IMG/VR virus record: IMGVR_UViG_3300028024_000010
Span: 1-59,268 of that record
Source: a virus
DNA: 59,268 nucleotides
Direction: 5' to 3' (one strand)
This document shows, piece after piece, positions 1 through 7,085 of this stretch. Position 1 is the stretch's first letter; each line of letters opens with the position of its first letter. Below the pieces are notes generated by a model that had not been told where the DNA came from, did not search any database, and saw nothing but the letters and a program-made list of their open reading frames with translations. The translations under genes were made by a program, and so were the position numbers.

Positions 1-192
1 CGCTCTCCCACACGCTCTCCCCCACGCTCTCCCACACGCTCTCCCCCACGCTCGCCCGCACGCTCTCCCACACGCTCGCCCACACGCTCGCCCACACGCT
101 CGCCCGCACGCTCTCCCGCACGCTCTCCCCCACGCTCTCCCGCACGCTCTCCCGCACGCTCTCCCCCACGCTCTCCCGCACGCTCTCCCGCA
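1..192. repeat. 12-bp tandem repeat, left window end
   Basis: Sixteen uninterrupted 12-bp units of the pattern CGCT(C)(T/G)CCC(N)CA fill the first 192 bases. Read on the minus strand each unit encodes a tetrapeptide (R, W or G)-(E or A)-S-V. The same array continues at the other end of the window (59064-59268), so the two blocks are one array cut open. Variation between units is limited to the first base of the first codon and the middle base of the second codon, so the frame and the S-V pair never change. That pattern points to selection on the protein rather than random slippage. Confidence 0.95.
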
Positions 193-442
193 TTTCGACC
201 GAGAGCTTCGCAAGAAGCTCTCGGTCGGTCAGGATCGCGTACCAAATGGCGCCAGCCATCGGTGAGGTCGAGAAAACGACCTTGGGTTTCGGCAGGTCAG
301 CAGCCTTATAGGCGAGCTCAATCGCCTTTTCCGCGCGCTCGCGGTCCATCGGCTCCGTCGATAGCCCGATCTGGGTCCATTTATCCGTCCAGACCGGCAA
401 AAGTGCTGTTTGTTGTGGCGTCAATTTTTCGATGCGAGCCAT
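1..442 (-). CDS. DUF6745-like repeat protein, N-terminal part (continues at window end)
   Basis: The reading frame starts with ATG at 440-442 behind a clear AGGAGG and runs off the left edge without a stop. The first 80 or so residues (beginning MARIEKLTPQQ) form a globular segment that includes a stretch close to 'STEPMDRERAEKAIELAY'. It then enters the R/W/G-E/A-S-V repeats. This start and the C-terminal part at 58398-59268 match what I recall of DUF6745-type proteins, which also carry such repeats; this was not checked against a database. If 2 overlapping bases are removed at the junction, both parts are in one frame and give about 436 residues. It is the promoter-distal end of the leftward block that begins near 57.9 kb. 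Function is unknown. Confidence 0.85.
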   Translation of the reverse strand, partial: MARIEKLTPQQTALLPVWTDKWTQIGLSTEPMDRERAEKAIELAYKAADLPKPKVVFSTSPMAGAIWYAILTDRELLAKLSVEMRESVRESVGESVRESVRESVGESVRESVRASVWASVWASVWESVRASVGESVWESVGESVWES

Positions 443-503
443 GATATCCTCCTAATGATCCATGCGAGGGCCGGCGCACCGGCCCTCTGACAGAACACCC
501 GGA

Positions 504-986
504 TCAGTCGGCGACGTTGCGGATAGCCTGAGGTGAATACTCCCGCTGCGGCGGAAGATCATAATTCCCCCGCAAGATGCCCTGTGTGTCGTGCTCTTCA
601 TGCTTGAGCGGAGACCAAGGGGCATTCGGAGTCACGCCGGTCGGCGTTTCCTTGACATCGGCGGCCGCAAACCACACGTCACCAACATTCGGCACTGGCA
701 TCAGAATTTGCTCGCCATATGGGCCTTTGCGCCGCTCTTTCACGGCCGCGTTAATGACGCCGGCGTAGTCACCATCCACGCGCAGACAACCACCGCTCCC
801 GGCGCCATCATCGCGGAACAATTTGACGGCCGGGGTATAAAAGGCATGTCGATGGCCGGTAACCTCTCCCAGCGCAAGAACGGTTGCGTCGTTATCCTTT
901 TTTGCTTCGGGCATGCCTTCAGGAATATCTTTGCGCGGGATAAGAATGACATCGCCTTGACGATAGGGATGCAACTGCTTGGTCAT
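504..986 (-). CDS. phage protein with GEVTGHRHAF motif, unknown function
   Basis: A 160-residue protein. I chose the second ATG (MTKQLHPYRQGDV) because GAGGAG lies 6 bases before it; a longer in-frame extension has no ribosome site. Visible conserved patches are RQGDVILIP near the N-terminus, GEVTGHRHAF at about residue 40, HEEHD at about 128, and QREYSPQAIR at the end. I recognise this as a common small phage and plasmid protein, often next to repeat proteins of the DUF6745 kind. The several histidines could bind a metal, which is only a guess. It follows the annealing-protein gene by 32 bases and is likely co-transcribed with it. Confidence 0.8.
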   Translation of the reverse strand: MTKQLHPYRQGDVILIPRKDIPEGMPEAKKDNDATVLALGEVTGHRHAFYTPAVKLFRDDGAGSGGCLRVDGDYAGVINAAVKERRKGPYGEQILMPVPNVGDVWFAAADVKETPTGVTPNAPWSPLKHEEHDTQGILRGNYDLPPQREYSPQAIRNVAD

Positions 987-1018
987 GGTCATCTCCTCAA
1001 AAGATGGGTTGGGTGATC

Positions 1019-2278
1019 TCACATCACGCCGATCGAGACGGCGTGTTTCTTCAGTTTCTCAAGGCGCTCGATGATCGGCTTGCTGGCCGGGTCCTCGGCC
1101 TTCCGCAGCACAACCGTGAAGCCCTCATTGAAGGATTCGATGTTGTCGGAGGTCCAGATATCGTGCGGTTCCGGGAAAGTCGCGACAATGTTCTCCATCT
1201 TATCGAGCCAGCCGGTGATGCTCGGAATCGTCTCAACGGTCGTCGTACGTGGGTCGTAGAAATCGAGGCCTTTGCCGCCCTCGGCTTGTTTGCCTTCGGC
1301 GGGGCTTTGCTGTTTTACCGGCTCCCCGCCGTCATTTGCGCCGGCCTCGACGTTTGCGCCCTGCGAATCCGACTGCGCCTTATTCTTGCTGCTGCTTGCT
1401 GCTTGCCGCTTGCTCTCATCCGGCTGCCCATCATCGCCTTGGTCGGCATCAGTAGCCTCCTTGCGGAACTGCGCCTGGGTCGGCCGGTCCGGTGCGGTGG
1501 GCGTGATGACCTCGACACCGCCGCCGAGGTCGATCGTGTGCCCTTCGATCTCGTCGTTCGTCTCCCAATCGCCGACCTCTTCCGGGAAGGCCTTGCGGAG
1601 AGCGGCAGCTTCGGCGACCTTTTCCAGCATATAGCTCGGCCGTCGATCCCATTGATCATTGGGGAGGTCGGTCTTGCCCTTCTTCCCATAGTTCTCGAGG
1701 AAATAGATGCGCGGGCCGGGAAATGCGATGCGCTGGTCATTGACGAAGCGGTAGAGCGTGATCTGTGCCCAATCCGGAGCCGTCAGCTTAACGGTCTCCA
1801 TCTTGCCTTTTACCTTCTGCCCTTGCTCGCGGTCGTAATATTCGGGCTGGCCGGTGAAGGTGAATTCTTTCAGCGGGCCGAAGACAGTAGCGTCGGCGCC
1901 GGCATAGATCTGCGTCCGGTGGGCTGTCGTCCGCAGCTCGCCGATGCCTGGCCAGACGGTCTCGACTTCGCGTTTCAGCGCGCTGTTCCAAATCGGCACG
2001 ATATGGACAAGCCGCTTGGAGATGTCGAGCTTGCGCGCGCGGCAATAGGAGAGGGCAAGCCGGACACCTTCGATCGTCTTCGCAGAGGGAAAAAAGGCAT
2101 CCACAATGGCGCGCCATATGCCTTCATCGACAGACGGGAATTCCCGCTGAATGTCCGGATGCCAGGGCAGGCGAGGCGGCTGCAACGGCGCCAGTTGGCC
2201 CTTGCTCTGCGGTTCCTGCGCAAAGCCCTGCTGCTGTTGCTGTGGGCGCTCTTTGGTCTGCGTGTTCTGTTTGGCCAT
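1019..2278 (-). CDS. bet: Bet/RecT-family single-strand annealing protein
   Basis: The core (about residues 50-260) has the look of the lambda Red-beta (Bet) family: SYCRARKLDISKRLVHIVP, a conserved PGIGELRTTAHRT patch, and PSYMLEKVAEAAALRKAFPE near the end of the core. Such proteins anneal complementary single strands in phage recombination. The N-terminus is a Q-rich low-complexity leader. The last 130 residues are a charged, A/Q/S-rich linker followed by a short folded tail, longer than in lambda. Start ATG at 2278 (MAKQNTQ) is preceded by GGGGAAAG; the frame is open further upstream but would overlap the previous gene. No partner exonuclease is obvious nearby. The coiled-coil gene just upstream (2295-3503) is the likely partner. 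Confidence 0.88.
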   Translation of the reverse strand: MAKQNTQTKERPQQQQQGFAQEPQSKGQLAPLQPPRLPWHPDIQREFPSVDEGIWRAIVDAFFPSAKTIEGVRLALSYCRARKLDISKRLVHIVPIWNSALKREVETVWPGIGELRTTAHRTQIYAGADATVFGPLKEFTFTGQPEYYDREQGQKVKGKMETVKLTAPDWAQITLYRFVNDQRIAFPGPRIYFLENYGKKGKTDLPNDQWDRRPSYMLEKVAEAAALRKAFPEEVGDWETNDEIEGHTIDLGGGVEVITPTAPDRPTQAQFRKEATDADQGDDGQPDESKRQAASSSKNKAQSDSQGANVEAGANDGGEPVKQQSPAEGKQAEGGKGLDFYDPRTTTVETIPSITGWLDKMENIVATFPEPHDIWTSDNIESFNEGFTVVLRKAEDPASKPIIERLEKLKKHAVSIGVM

Positions 2279-2294
2279 GCTGGCTTTCCCCGGA

Positions 2295-3503
2295 TTAACG
2301 GACGACGGTATTGACGTCCTCGAAGATGATGACGCCGGCGAGATCGCGGCCGTCGGCGTCGACGAATGAGCGGATCGCACGTTCCAGCGCCGCCTGGTCG
2401 AAATGCTGCGCCAGCTTCAGGATGTCACCGCGCAACGCGGCCATATTGGTGATCTGGAAATCCCAGTCGGTGCGGAGAGACGCCGTGGCGCCGTAATCAC
2501 CACGGACCTGCCCGAACTCGTACGGCTTCGCCTCGATGACACGGGTTTCCTTGACGATCGCCGCCGTCTCGCGCTCCGATGCCTGCACGACACGGGCGTC
2601 AGCCTTTTCGATTTTCTTGGCGCCGGCCTCTTCGGCCAATTTGATCCGGGCAGCATTCCGTTCTTCCTGTTCCAAACGCTGACGCTCTAGCCTGGCCTGC
2701 TCCTCGGCCGCCGCCTGGCGCTCGCGCTCGGCTTTCAGCCGATCAGCCTCAGCAGCTTTGCGCTGACGCTCGGCGGTCTCCTCGGCTTCTTTGGCGGCCT
2801 TGACCGCGGCATCGCGCTTGCGGCCCGCCTCGGCAGCCTCTTCGATTGCTTTGCGGCGGTCTTCCTCGGCCCTGGCTCGAGCCTGCTCGGCCTCCTGCCG
2901 CAGGCGCTCGGCCGCCGCCGCCCGTTCCTTGGCCTCACGTTCCAGTGCCTCGGCCTGGCGCTGGCGCTCCTCGGTCTCGCGACGCTGCGCATCGGCCTTT
3001 TCCCGTGCTTCACGGGCGACGCGCTCGGCTTCCTCGCGCGCCGCCGCCGCCTTGGCTTCCTCTTCCTTGCGCAACCGCTCGGCCTCTTCGCGCTTTTTGC
3101 GGGCCTCTTCCTCGGCGATCTTGCGCTTGCGGTCGGCTTCCTTCTCCTGCCAGACCTGCAGGCGGTCCTCGACCGTTTCCTTGTCCTTTTTCAGGACATT
3201 GATCGGCTTCATGAAGAGGTTCTGCACGGCAGCCGCGGCGCTATCATGCGGCGCCTTCTCCGCGGTGCGGGTGGTGTTCAGATCCTTGACGCCATAACCG
3301 ATCTGCTTGGCGAAATCGGCCGCCTTGCGGGCCGCCTCCTCGTCATCAATCGTCTCCGGCACCGCAGTCATGCCGGCATGCAGATCATTCGCCCGCTTGA
3401 ACAGGAAATCGTGCTTTTCCTGCAGGTTGTCGACGATCTGCTGTTCCGGGGAAACGACGGCAATATTGGTGAGATCCGGGATCTCGGCGACGGCAACGCT
3501 CAT
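2295..3503 (-). CDS. long coiled-coil protein upstream of bet
   Basis: 402 residues. Residues 1-110 look folded (LQEKHDFLFKRANDL, AAVQNLFMKPINVLKKDKE). From about 115 to 300 the chain is an almost pure Lys/Arg/Glu/Ala helix with heptad character (EEARKKREEAERLRKEEE). The final 100 residues are folded again and end in a segment with DWDFQITNMAALRGDILKLAQHF. The C-terminal part resembles the tails of phage proteins that sit beside annealing proteins and bind DNA or a partner, but I cannot name the family. It overlaps the gene upstream by 4 bases (ATGA), so the two are translationally coupled. A structural or recombination-accessory role is inferred from position only. Confidence 0.8.
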   Translation of the reverse strand: MSVAVAEIPDLTNIAVVSPEQQIVDNLQEKHDFLFKRANDLHAGMTAVPETIDDEEAARKAADFAKQIGYGVKDLNTTRTAEKAPHDSAAAAVQNLFMKPINVLKKDKETVEDRLQVWQEKEADRKRKIAEEEARKKREEAERLRKEEEAKAAAAREEAERVAREAREKADAQRRETEERQRQAEALEREAKERAAAAERLRQEAEQARARAEEDRRKAIEEAAEAGRKRDAAVKAAKEAEETAERQRKAAEADRLKAERERQAAAEEQARLERQRLEQEERNAARIKLAEEAGAKKIEKADARVVQASERETAAIVKETRVIEAKPYEFGQVRGDYGATASLRTDWDFQITNMAALRGDILKLAQHFDQAALERAIRSFVDADGRDLAGVIIFEDVNTVVR

Positions 3504-3865
3504 TTACGTGAACCTCCAAAAATGGGCGGCATCTGCCGCAGGTCGACAGGTTTGCGGGGAGTGGCCTCCGGCTCGTCAGGGGCATGCTTGATAGCCCATT
3601 GCCGCAGTGCCACGCGCCAGTTGTATTCGGCCTCTGGAATCGGCTCGCCGGCACACCAGGGCCAGACCTTGTCGATCGGCACGTCTTCGTCGCCGAGCAG
3701 GGCGTGAAAAGATGGCGACCGGTCCAGCAGCTCGCTGGTTTCCGAATCACGGGACGGGCGGAACTCGATCTTCACCGGCACCCACGGGCCACGCTTTATG
3801 ATGCGCATTTTGTAGAGGCCCGGGGTCGGCGTGCTGATGTCGTGGGAATCGCGCAGATCAAGCAT
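3500..3865 (-). CDS. small phage protein, unknown function
   Basis: 121 residues, acidic and proline-rich, with a PWVPVKIEFRPSRD patch near residue 30 and WPWCAGEPI in the middle. No membrane segment or signal peptide. It overlaps the coiled-coil gene by 4 bases and the preceding gene by 8 bases, so it belongs to the leftward early operon. I recognise the general type as a frequent hypothetical protein of alphaproteobacterial phages but no function is known to me. Confidence 0.72.
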   Translation of the reverse strand: MLDLRDSHDISTPTPGLYKMRIIKRGPWVPVKIEFRPSRDSETSELLDRSPSFHALLGDEDVPIDKVWPWCAGEPIPEAEYNWRVALRQWAIKHAPDEPEATPRKPVDLRQMPPIFGGSRK

Positions 3866-4043
3866 CCCGCTTGCGCTCCGCTGATAGCCCGGCGGCGCGC
3901 CGCGAAGCCTCAGTCTCAGCGATGACCTGCTCGACGCCTTCGCGATAGACGCGGAAATTGCCGAGATGCTCGTCGCACCAGGCCATTTGTTTCGGACCGA
4001 GGCCGCGCGGCTTGCTGGCCGGCTTCATGGCGATGGCTACCAT
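3858..4043 (-). CDS. small hypothetical protein
   Basis: 61 residues beginning MVAIAMKPASKPRG. The start at 4043 overlaps the stop of the small membrane gene upstream (ATGGTAG arrangement). A second ATG at 4028 (MKPASK) is equally possible. It is basic, with KQMAWCDEHLGNFRVYREGVEQVI as a likely helical core. The frame is open far upstream, but that part is antisense-like and overlaps two better genes, so the short version is preferred. Confidence 0.6.
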   Translation of the reverse strand: MVAIAMKPASKPRGLGPKQMAWCDEHLGNFRVYREGVEQVIAETEASRRAAGLSAERKRDA

Positions 4044-4159
4044 GCCAGCACCCATGACCAGGCGATATAGACGCCGAGACCGGCGACCAGGATGACGAAT
4101 TGTGCGAGGCCGCCCCAGGTCAGGGCATGAGCCATTGCATTGCGGGCATCGCGCTTCAT
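4037..4159 (-). CDS. 40-residue single-pass membrane protein
   Basis: Starts MKRDARNAMAHAL and contains one hydrophobic helix of about 20 residues (LAQFVILVAGLGVYIAWSWV) at residues 17-38. The positively charged N-terminus predicts an N-in orientation. It overlaps the genes on both sides (start within 4156-4380, stop within 3858-4043), the same coupled spacing as the rest of the operon. Small membrane proteins in phage early operons sometimes act in superinfection exclusion, but nothing here shows that. Confidence 0.6.
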   Translation of the reverse strand: MKRDARNAMAHALTWGGLAQFVILVAGLGVYIAWSWVLAW

Positions 4160-4380
4160 GCTGCAGTACCTCCGTCAGGCGCTGGGATGAAATGGACGGT
4201 GTCACCAATGGCGACGAGCCGCTTATGCGAGACGTTACGAAGACGATGGCTGGGGCCGCACCTGTAGAGCCGCCAAAGCTTCTCCTTATGGTCGCGATGT
4301 TCGGTGAGTTCGACGATCGGCCGCGCCAGCTCAGAGCTGGCCTCCCAATAATCCCGGGTCTTGTGCTCGGGGAGGCTCAT
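4156..4380 (-). CDS. small basic hypothetical protein
   Basis: 74 residues, rich in Arg and His (KLWRLYRCGPSHRLRNVSHKR). The C-terminal half (VAIGDTVHFIPAPDGG) looks like a small beta barrel. The start ATG shares bases with the stop of the gene upstream (ATGA at 4377-4380). No family recognised. Confidence 0.6.
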   Translation of the reverse strand: MSLPEHKTRDYWEASSELARPIVELTEHRDHKEKLWRLYRCGPSHRLRNVSHKRLVAIGDTVHFIPAPDGGTAA

Positions 4381-4643
4381 TGGTGCGCCTCGATAAGGTT
4401 GACGGAGTCGAGCAGCCCTACTGGCGGAATGCCAAGTATCTGGCGTGCTTCATTCGCCGTTATGTGGCCAAGCTCCGCCAAAAACGCGACCTGCCAGGCC
4501 TGAAGGGCCCTCGTCTCCCGGAAAATCACTGACGCTGCCGGCTTCACCGGCATGAGTGATGAAGCGCGCACGATGGCAGGAGCGACGATCAGGCCTGCGC
4601 CCATGCGAAGAAGCTGGCGGCGAGTGAGATCGATCAGGCTCAT
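4377..4643 (-). CDS. small exported protein with Tat-like signal
   Basis: 88 residues. The N-terminus TRRQLLRMGAGLIVAPAIVRA has twin arginines, a hydrophobic stretch and an A-x-A-like end, which is the layout of a twin-arginine (Tat) signal. It is followed by SSLMPVKP, a short sequence I have seen after such signals in small alphaproteobacterial phage proteins. The remaining 45 residues are helical, with HITANEARQILGIPP. The likely location is the periplasm or membrane of the host. Coupled to its neighbours by 4-base overlaps on both sides. Function unknown. Confidence 0.68.
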   Translation of the reverse strand: MSLIDLTRRQLLRMGAGLIVAPAIVRASSLMPVKPAASVIFRETRALQAWQVAFLAELGHITANEARQILGIPPVGLLDSVNLIEAHQ

Positions 4644-4882
4644 GCGTGCCCCACGGTGCCAGGCGCGCGCGTCAGGCCGACCAGATAGCCGTCGTCACCT
4701 TCCTGGCCGGCGAGATCGTGCCAGCCCGAGGCGCATTTGAGTGCGTAATACGGCATCCCGTCGCGACCTTCGACCTCGTAGACCGTATGAACACCGCCTT
4801 CGAGGCAGGTGAAACCGTTATCGGCCACCAGCTTGTCACCCGGCTTGACGTCATCGAGTTTGATGCGCGAGACATTGCTCAT
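4640..4882 (-). CDS. small hypothetical protein, beta-rich
   Basis: 80 residues, with a beta pattern: VKPGDKLVADNGFTCLEGG, then HTVYEVEGRDGMPYYALKC. This resembles a small KOW/SH3-like or ASCH-like barrel, but the family is not recognised. It starts inside the stop of the 46-residue membrane gene (ATGA) and ends inside the start of the Tat-signal gene. Nothing suggests export. Confidence 0.62.
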   Translation of the reverse strand: MSNVSRIKLDDVKPGDKLVADNGFTCLEGGVHTVYEVEGRDGMPYYALKCASGWHDLAGQEGDDGYLVGLTRAPGTVGHA

Positions 4883-5019
4883 CCCAAGACCTCTCTCAGC
4901 AGCGCCCTCGCGCCGAACGCGCTGACGAAAAAGGCCACCAGCAGCCAGAAGTAGAATGGCGCGGCGCTCGGAGGCGCGACGTTCTCGTTCGCGGGCTTAC
5001 GGATACCGGTCTCATCCAT
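4879..5019 (-). CDS. 46-residue single-pass membrane protein
   Basis: Reads MDETGIRKPANENVAPPS, then one hydrophobic helix (FYFWLLVAFFVSAFGARALL) at about residues 22-41, and a short tail. It starts within the stop of the gene upstream (TGATG) and ends within the start of the gene downstream (ATGA). Perfect coupling on both sides is the main reason to call it real. The acidic N-terminus and basic C-terminus suggest N-out. Confidence 0.6.
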   Translation of the reverse strand: MDETGIRKPANENVAPPSAAPFYFWLLVAFFVSAFGARALLREVLG

Positions 5020-5156
5020 CACCGACCTCCCAGGACGAAGATCTTCAAGGCGAGCCACGTCGCATCAAGAAAGAACGACCCGACCATGATGCGGAAGATG
5101 AAGGCGAGGCCGGGATTGTGGATTGGCGCCCAGAGCCAGCTGACGATGCGAAGCAT
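5019..5156 (-). CDS. 45-residue small hydrophobic protein
   Basis: Begins MLRIVSWLWAPIHNP directly after the stop of the sigma-factor gene (TGA followed at once by ATG) and has two hydrophobic patches (LAFIFRIMVGSFFL and WLALKIFVLG). It may be a short helical hairpin in the membrane. Position directly behind a sigma gene would suit a membrane-bound regulator, but at 45 residues it lacks any anti-sigma domain I can recognise. Confidence 0.55.
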   Translation of the reverse strand: MLRIVSWLWAPIHNPGLAFIFRIMVGSFFLDATWLALKIFVLGGR

Positions 5157-5639
5157 TCAACAGCCCTCCGCCCAGGCCATCATCTCGCGCCGGGCACGCG
5201 AGACGCGCGAGCGGATCGTGCCGATCGGCGCCTCCTGTACCTGAGCGATAGCCTCATAGGTTTCGCCTTCGCCGGCGAGATAGAGCGCGACCCGCCTTTC
5301 CCAGGGAAGCCGCGCGGTCCCGGCCATGATCTCGTGGAAGAAGACAGCGTCTTCCTGCCGAGCCCGGTCACTGATAAGCGAGGTGAGATCAGGCTCGAGC
5401 GATACCGTCGGCCGGCGCGCAGAAGCGCGGATGCCATTGATCCAGCAATGCCGCATGATCACAGAAAGCCAGGCACCCAGGTTCGTCCCGGGCTGGAAAT
5501 GATCCAGCGCGCGCCAGGCACGCTCGAGCGTATCCTGGATGAGGTCATCGGCCGCCGCACGGTTGCGGGTCAGCTTCATCGCGATCGGACGCAGGTTCGG
5601 CATGGCGGCGATGAGATCGCGGTCGAAAGCGGCGATCAT
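5157..5639 (-). CDS. ECF-type RNA polymerase sigma factor
   Basis: 160 residues, normal for a sigma-70 factor with only regions 2 and 4. Region 2 is clear at residues 20-75: RAAADDLIQDTLERAWRALDHF, followed by PGTNLGAWLSVIMRH. Region 4 is at residues 105-155: LPWERRVALYL, then YEAIAQVQEAPIGTIRSRVSRAR, the helix-turn-helix that reads -35 elements. The sequence is closest by eye to alphaproteobacterial EcfG-like factors, which suggests capture from a host. It would bind host core polymerase and redirect it to phage or host promoters. It overlaps the upstream gene by 4 bases. The 131-residue upstream protein and the small hydrophobic protein downstream are candidates for control of its activity. 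Confidence 0.9.
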   Translation of the reverse strand: MIAAFDRDLIAAMPNLRPIAMKLTRNRAAADDLIQDTLERAWRALDHFQPGTNLGAWLSVIMRHCWINGIRASARRPTVSLEPDLTSLISDRARQEDAVFFHEIMAGTARLPWERRVALYLAGEGETYEAIAQVQEAPIGTIRSRVSRARREMMAWAEGC

Positions 5640-6031
5640 CGGCCGCCGGCCCGCGCGATAACGCGCTGGATCTGCGAGAGCAGGGTGGGGATGCCTTCCT
5701 GCAGCGCGTCGCCCTCGAAGTCGCTGATGAAGCTTTCGGCCGCCCGCAGCGCCTTCAGCATCTCCGCCTCGATCGGCTGATCGAATTCCGTCGCCGGCTC
5801 GGCAACCGCTTCGCGCAGGGTCTGTTCGGCCTCGGCAATGAACGGCTCATTTTCCTTACCACCGATCTGCCGCAGCCGGTCGGTCAGGTTCTCGAGCGTC
5901 CGATACAGCTGCTCGCCATGGCCGCGAACGCGCCGCGCCAGCTCGATATCCTTCGCGCTGGCGGCGGTCAGCTCGGCCTGCGGGATCTTGCCGTCATAGG
6001 AGGAATGGAGGCGGTCGATATAACTGATCAT
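5636..6031 (-). CDS. helical hypothetical protein upstream of sigma factor
   Basis: 131 residues, predicted nearly all helix: ARRVRGHGEQLYRTLENLTDRLRQI, then an acidic middle, then EAEMLKALRAAESFISDFEGDALQEG. No membrane segment. Coupled by 4-base overlap to the sigma-factor gene, so it could be a partner or regulator of that factor. It does not show the zinc-binding HxxxCxxC signature of ZAS anti-sigma proteins. Family not recognised. Confidence 0.68.
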   Translation of the reverse strand: MISYIDRLHSSYDGKIPQAELTAASAKDIELARRVRGHGEQLYRTLENLTDRLRQIGGKENEPFIAEAEQTLREAVAEPATEFDQPIEAEMLKALRAAESFISDFEGDALQEGIPTLLSQIQRVIARAGGR

Positions 6032-6234
6032 GCCGCCACCTCGGGCTTCAGCGCCTGCGCCGTGACGACGGCATCGCTCAGGATCTTGATGAGCTGCAGG
6101 GCGTCATCGACGCCGAGCCAGAGATATGCATCGGCGCTGCCGGCAGATACCTGAATGCAGGGTTCGCCGCTGTTATCGAGAAAGGTGTGGACGCGAGAAA
6201 TACGGCCGCTCGCGAATGCCTGTATCCGCATCAT
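6028..6234 (-). CDS. small hypothetical protein
   Basis: 68 residues from the ATGATG at 6229-6234, which sits 7-10 bases after GGAGG; a longer frame exists but lacks a ribosome site. The sequence (FASGRISRVHTFLDNSGEP, then DAYLWLGVDDALQLIKIL) looks like a small alpha-beta fold. It is the last leftward gene before the divergently placed 6334-6621 gene. Confidence 0.62.
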   Translation of the reverse strand: MMRIQAFASGRISRVHTFLDNSGEPCIQVSAGSADAYLWLGVDDALQLIKILSDAVVTAQALKPEVAA

Positions 6235-6333
6235 TGGTGGCCTCCAAGGAGCGAATCCCGCGCGGAGAGGCATGGACGGCCTCCCTGCGCCCCCGCTACC
6301 ATCAAAGCTGCGAACCCTTTTATGGAGCGGGAA

Positions 6334-6621
6334 ATGAGCCAGGAAAAACTGGTGCTGACGATCGTCGAGGCTGTCACAGGTCTTACGGCGCAGACGCACG
6401 ACCTGTTGTTAGCCGGCATCCTCGATATGCTGCGCATCAAAGGCGTCATCGATAATGGCGATATCGTTCGCTTCATCGCCAAGATGCTTGCCCATGGCCC
6501 GCTCATGCCTTCGGCTCCGATGAGTGAGCAATGGAATGACCGGCTGACGGAACTCGCACTTCGCTTAGAGGTATCACCGGAAGAGTTAATCGCTTACGCA
6601 AAGCGCCCCCTGGACTCGTGA
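6334..6621 (+). CDS. small hypothetical protein on the opposite strand
   Basis: 95 residues starting MSQEKLVLTIVEAVTGL, with a GGAGCGGGA ribosome site directly upstream. It is the only plus-strand gene inside a leftward block, divergent from 6028-6234 and convergent with 6691-6918. Helical, with no recognised motif; the end (RLTELALRLEVSPEELIAYAKR) could be a small helix-turn-helix. A promoter is expected between 6235 and 6333, but no convincing -35/-10 pair is visible. Confidence 0.6.
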   Translation: MSQEKLVLTIVEAVTGLTAQTHDLLLAGILDMLRIKGVIDNGDIVRFIAKMLAHGPLMPSAPMSEQWNDRLTELALRLEVSPEELIAYAKRPLDS

Positions 6622-6694
6622 GCCCACGCGCCAACCGGCGAAGCAACTTGGTGCAGCAGTCGCAGCGGGAATTCCGGGTGCGGCGCTTCTTCAT
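6503..6694 (-). CDS. possible small basic protein, doubtful
   Basis: A 63-residue frame starting MKKRRTRNSRCDCC whose ATG overlaps the stop of the gene upstream (ATGA). That coupling and the CDCC motif argue for it. Against it, the last two thirds are antisense to the plus-strand gene 6334-6621, and the sequence there is low in hydrophobic core residues. Either this gene or its antisense neighbour may be wrong. Confidence 0.3.
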   Translation of the reverse strand: MKKRRTRNSRCDCCTKLLRRLARGLTSPGGALRKRLTLPVIPLSEVRVPSAGHSIAHSSEPKA

Positions 6695-6918
6695 GCGACG
6701 GCCCCCGCGGCTTCGACGCGCGACAGGCGCTGCGCCTCGAGCCGGCGCGCCGCTTCCAATGCCCGCGGCAGCTCATGCAGCAGGTTGGCGGTCTCTTCGA
6801 TGGTGAGATGAAGCGTGAAGTGCCCGAGGCTTTCGAGCGCGACGCCGGCCGGTGAGCTGAGGATCTGACTGGCCCGGGCCATGACCGGCCCCGCCGTCTG
6901 GGTGATGCAAGTCGCCAT
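6691..6918 (-). CDS. first gene of the leftward operon, unknown function
   Basis: 75 residues from ATG 6918 (MATCITQTAG), with GGGAGG 10 bases before it. Contains FTLHLTIEETANLLHELPRALEAARRL, a likely helical segment. It is the first gene after the leftward promoter at 7057-7085. The leader of about 130 bases contains the GC hairpin at 6955-6981, so its expression may be attenuated. Family not recognised. Confidence 0.6.
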   Translation of the reverse strand: MATCITQTAGPVMARASQILSSPAGVALESLGHFTLHLTIEETANLLHELPRALEAARRLEAQRLSRVEAAGAVA

Positions 6919-6954
6919 TTTCCCGTTTCCCTCCCCCATCCCTTTCCCGAGGGA

Positions 6955-6981
6955 CCCCGGCGCCTGGGAGAAGCGCCGGGG
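6955..6981. other. perfect 9-bp GC hairpin in the leftward leader
   Basis: CCCCGGCGC pairs with GCGCCGGGG across a 9-base loop. It lies between the leftward promoter and the first gene. No T-run follows on either strand, so it is not a standard intrinsic terminator. It could be an attenuator, an antitermination site or an mRNA-stabilising element. Confidence 0.6.
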
Positions 6982-7056
6982 TATCGGGAATCAGTTCATG
7001 GTGTCCTTGGGGGTAAGGCTGGTTCCATGAAGCCGGCGCTTGATCGCCGGTGACCA

Positions 7057-7085
7057 ACAATCGCGTTAAATCGCGACACAGTCAA
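7057..7085 (-). promoter_or_regulatory. leftward early promoter (PL) with repressor-like operator
   Basis: On the minus strand the sequence reads TTGACT, 17 bases, GATTGT, close to the standard -35/-10 pattern with ideal spacing. The spacer carries TGTCGCG and AACGCGATT half-sites. The rightward promoter at 8296-8324 has nearly the same spacer, so both are probably shut by the same repressor. Predicted start of transcription is near 7050, about 130 bases before the first leftward gene. Confidence 0.82.

Noticed and set aside
1-192. CRISPR array or telomere-like end
   Set aside because: Units are contiguous 12-mers without spacers, in frame with a gene, and the array continues at the other window end.
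1004-2314. Long plus-strand open frame (436 codons) opposite the annealing-protein gene
   Set aside because: It is the mirror of the bet gene; the composition is Arg/Leu/Ala-rich with no domain, and the minus strand carries a clear Bet protein with a ribosome site.
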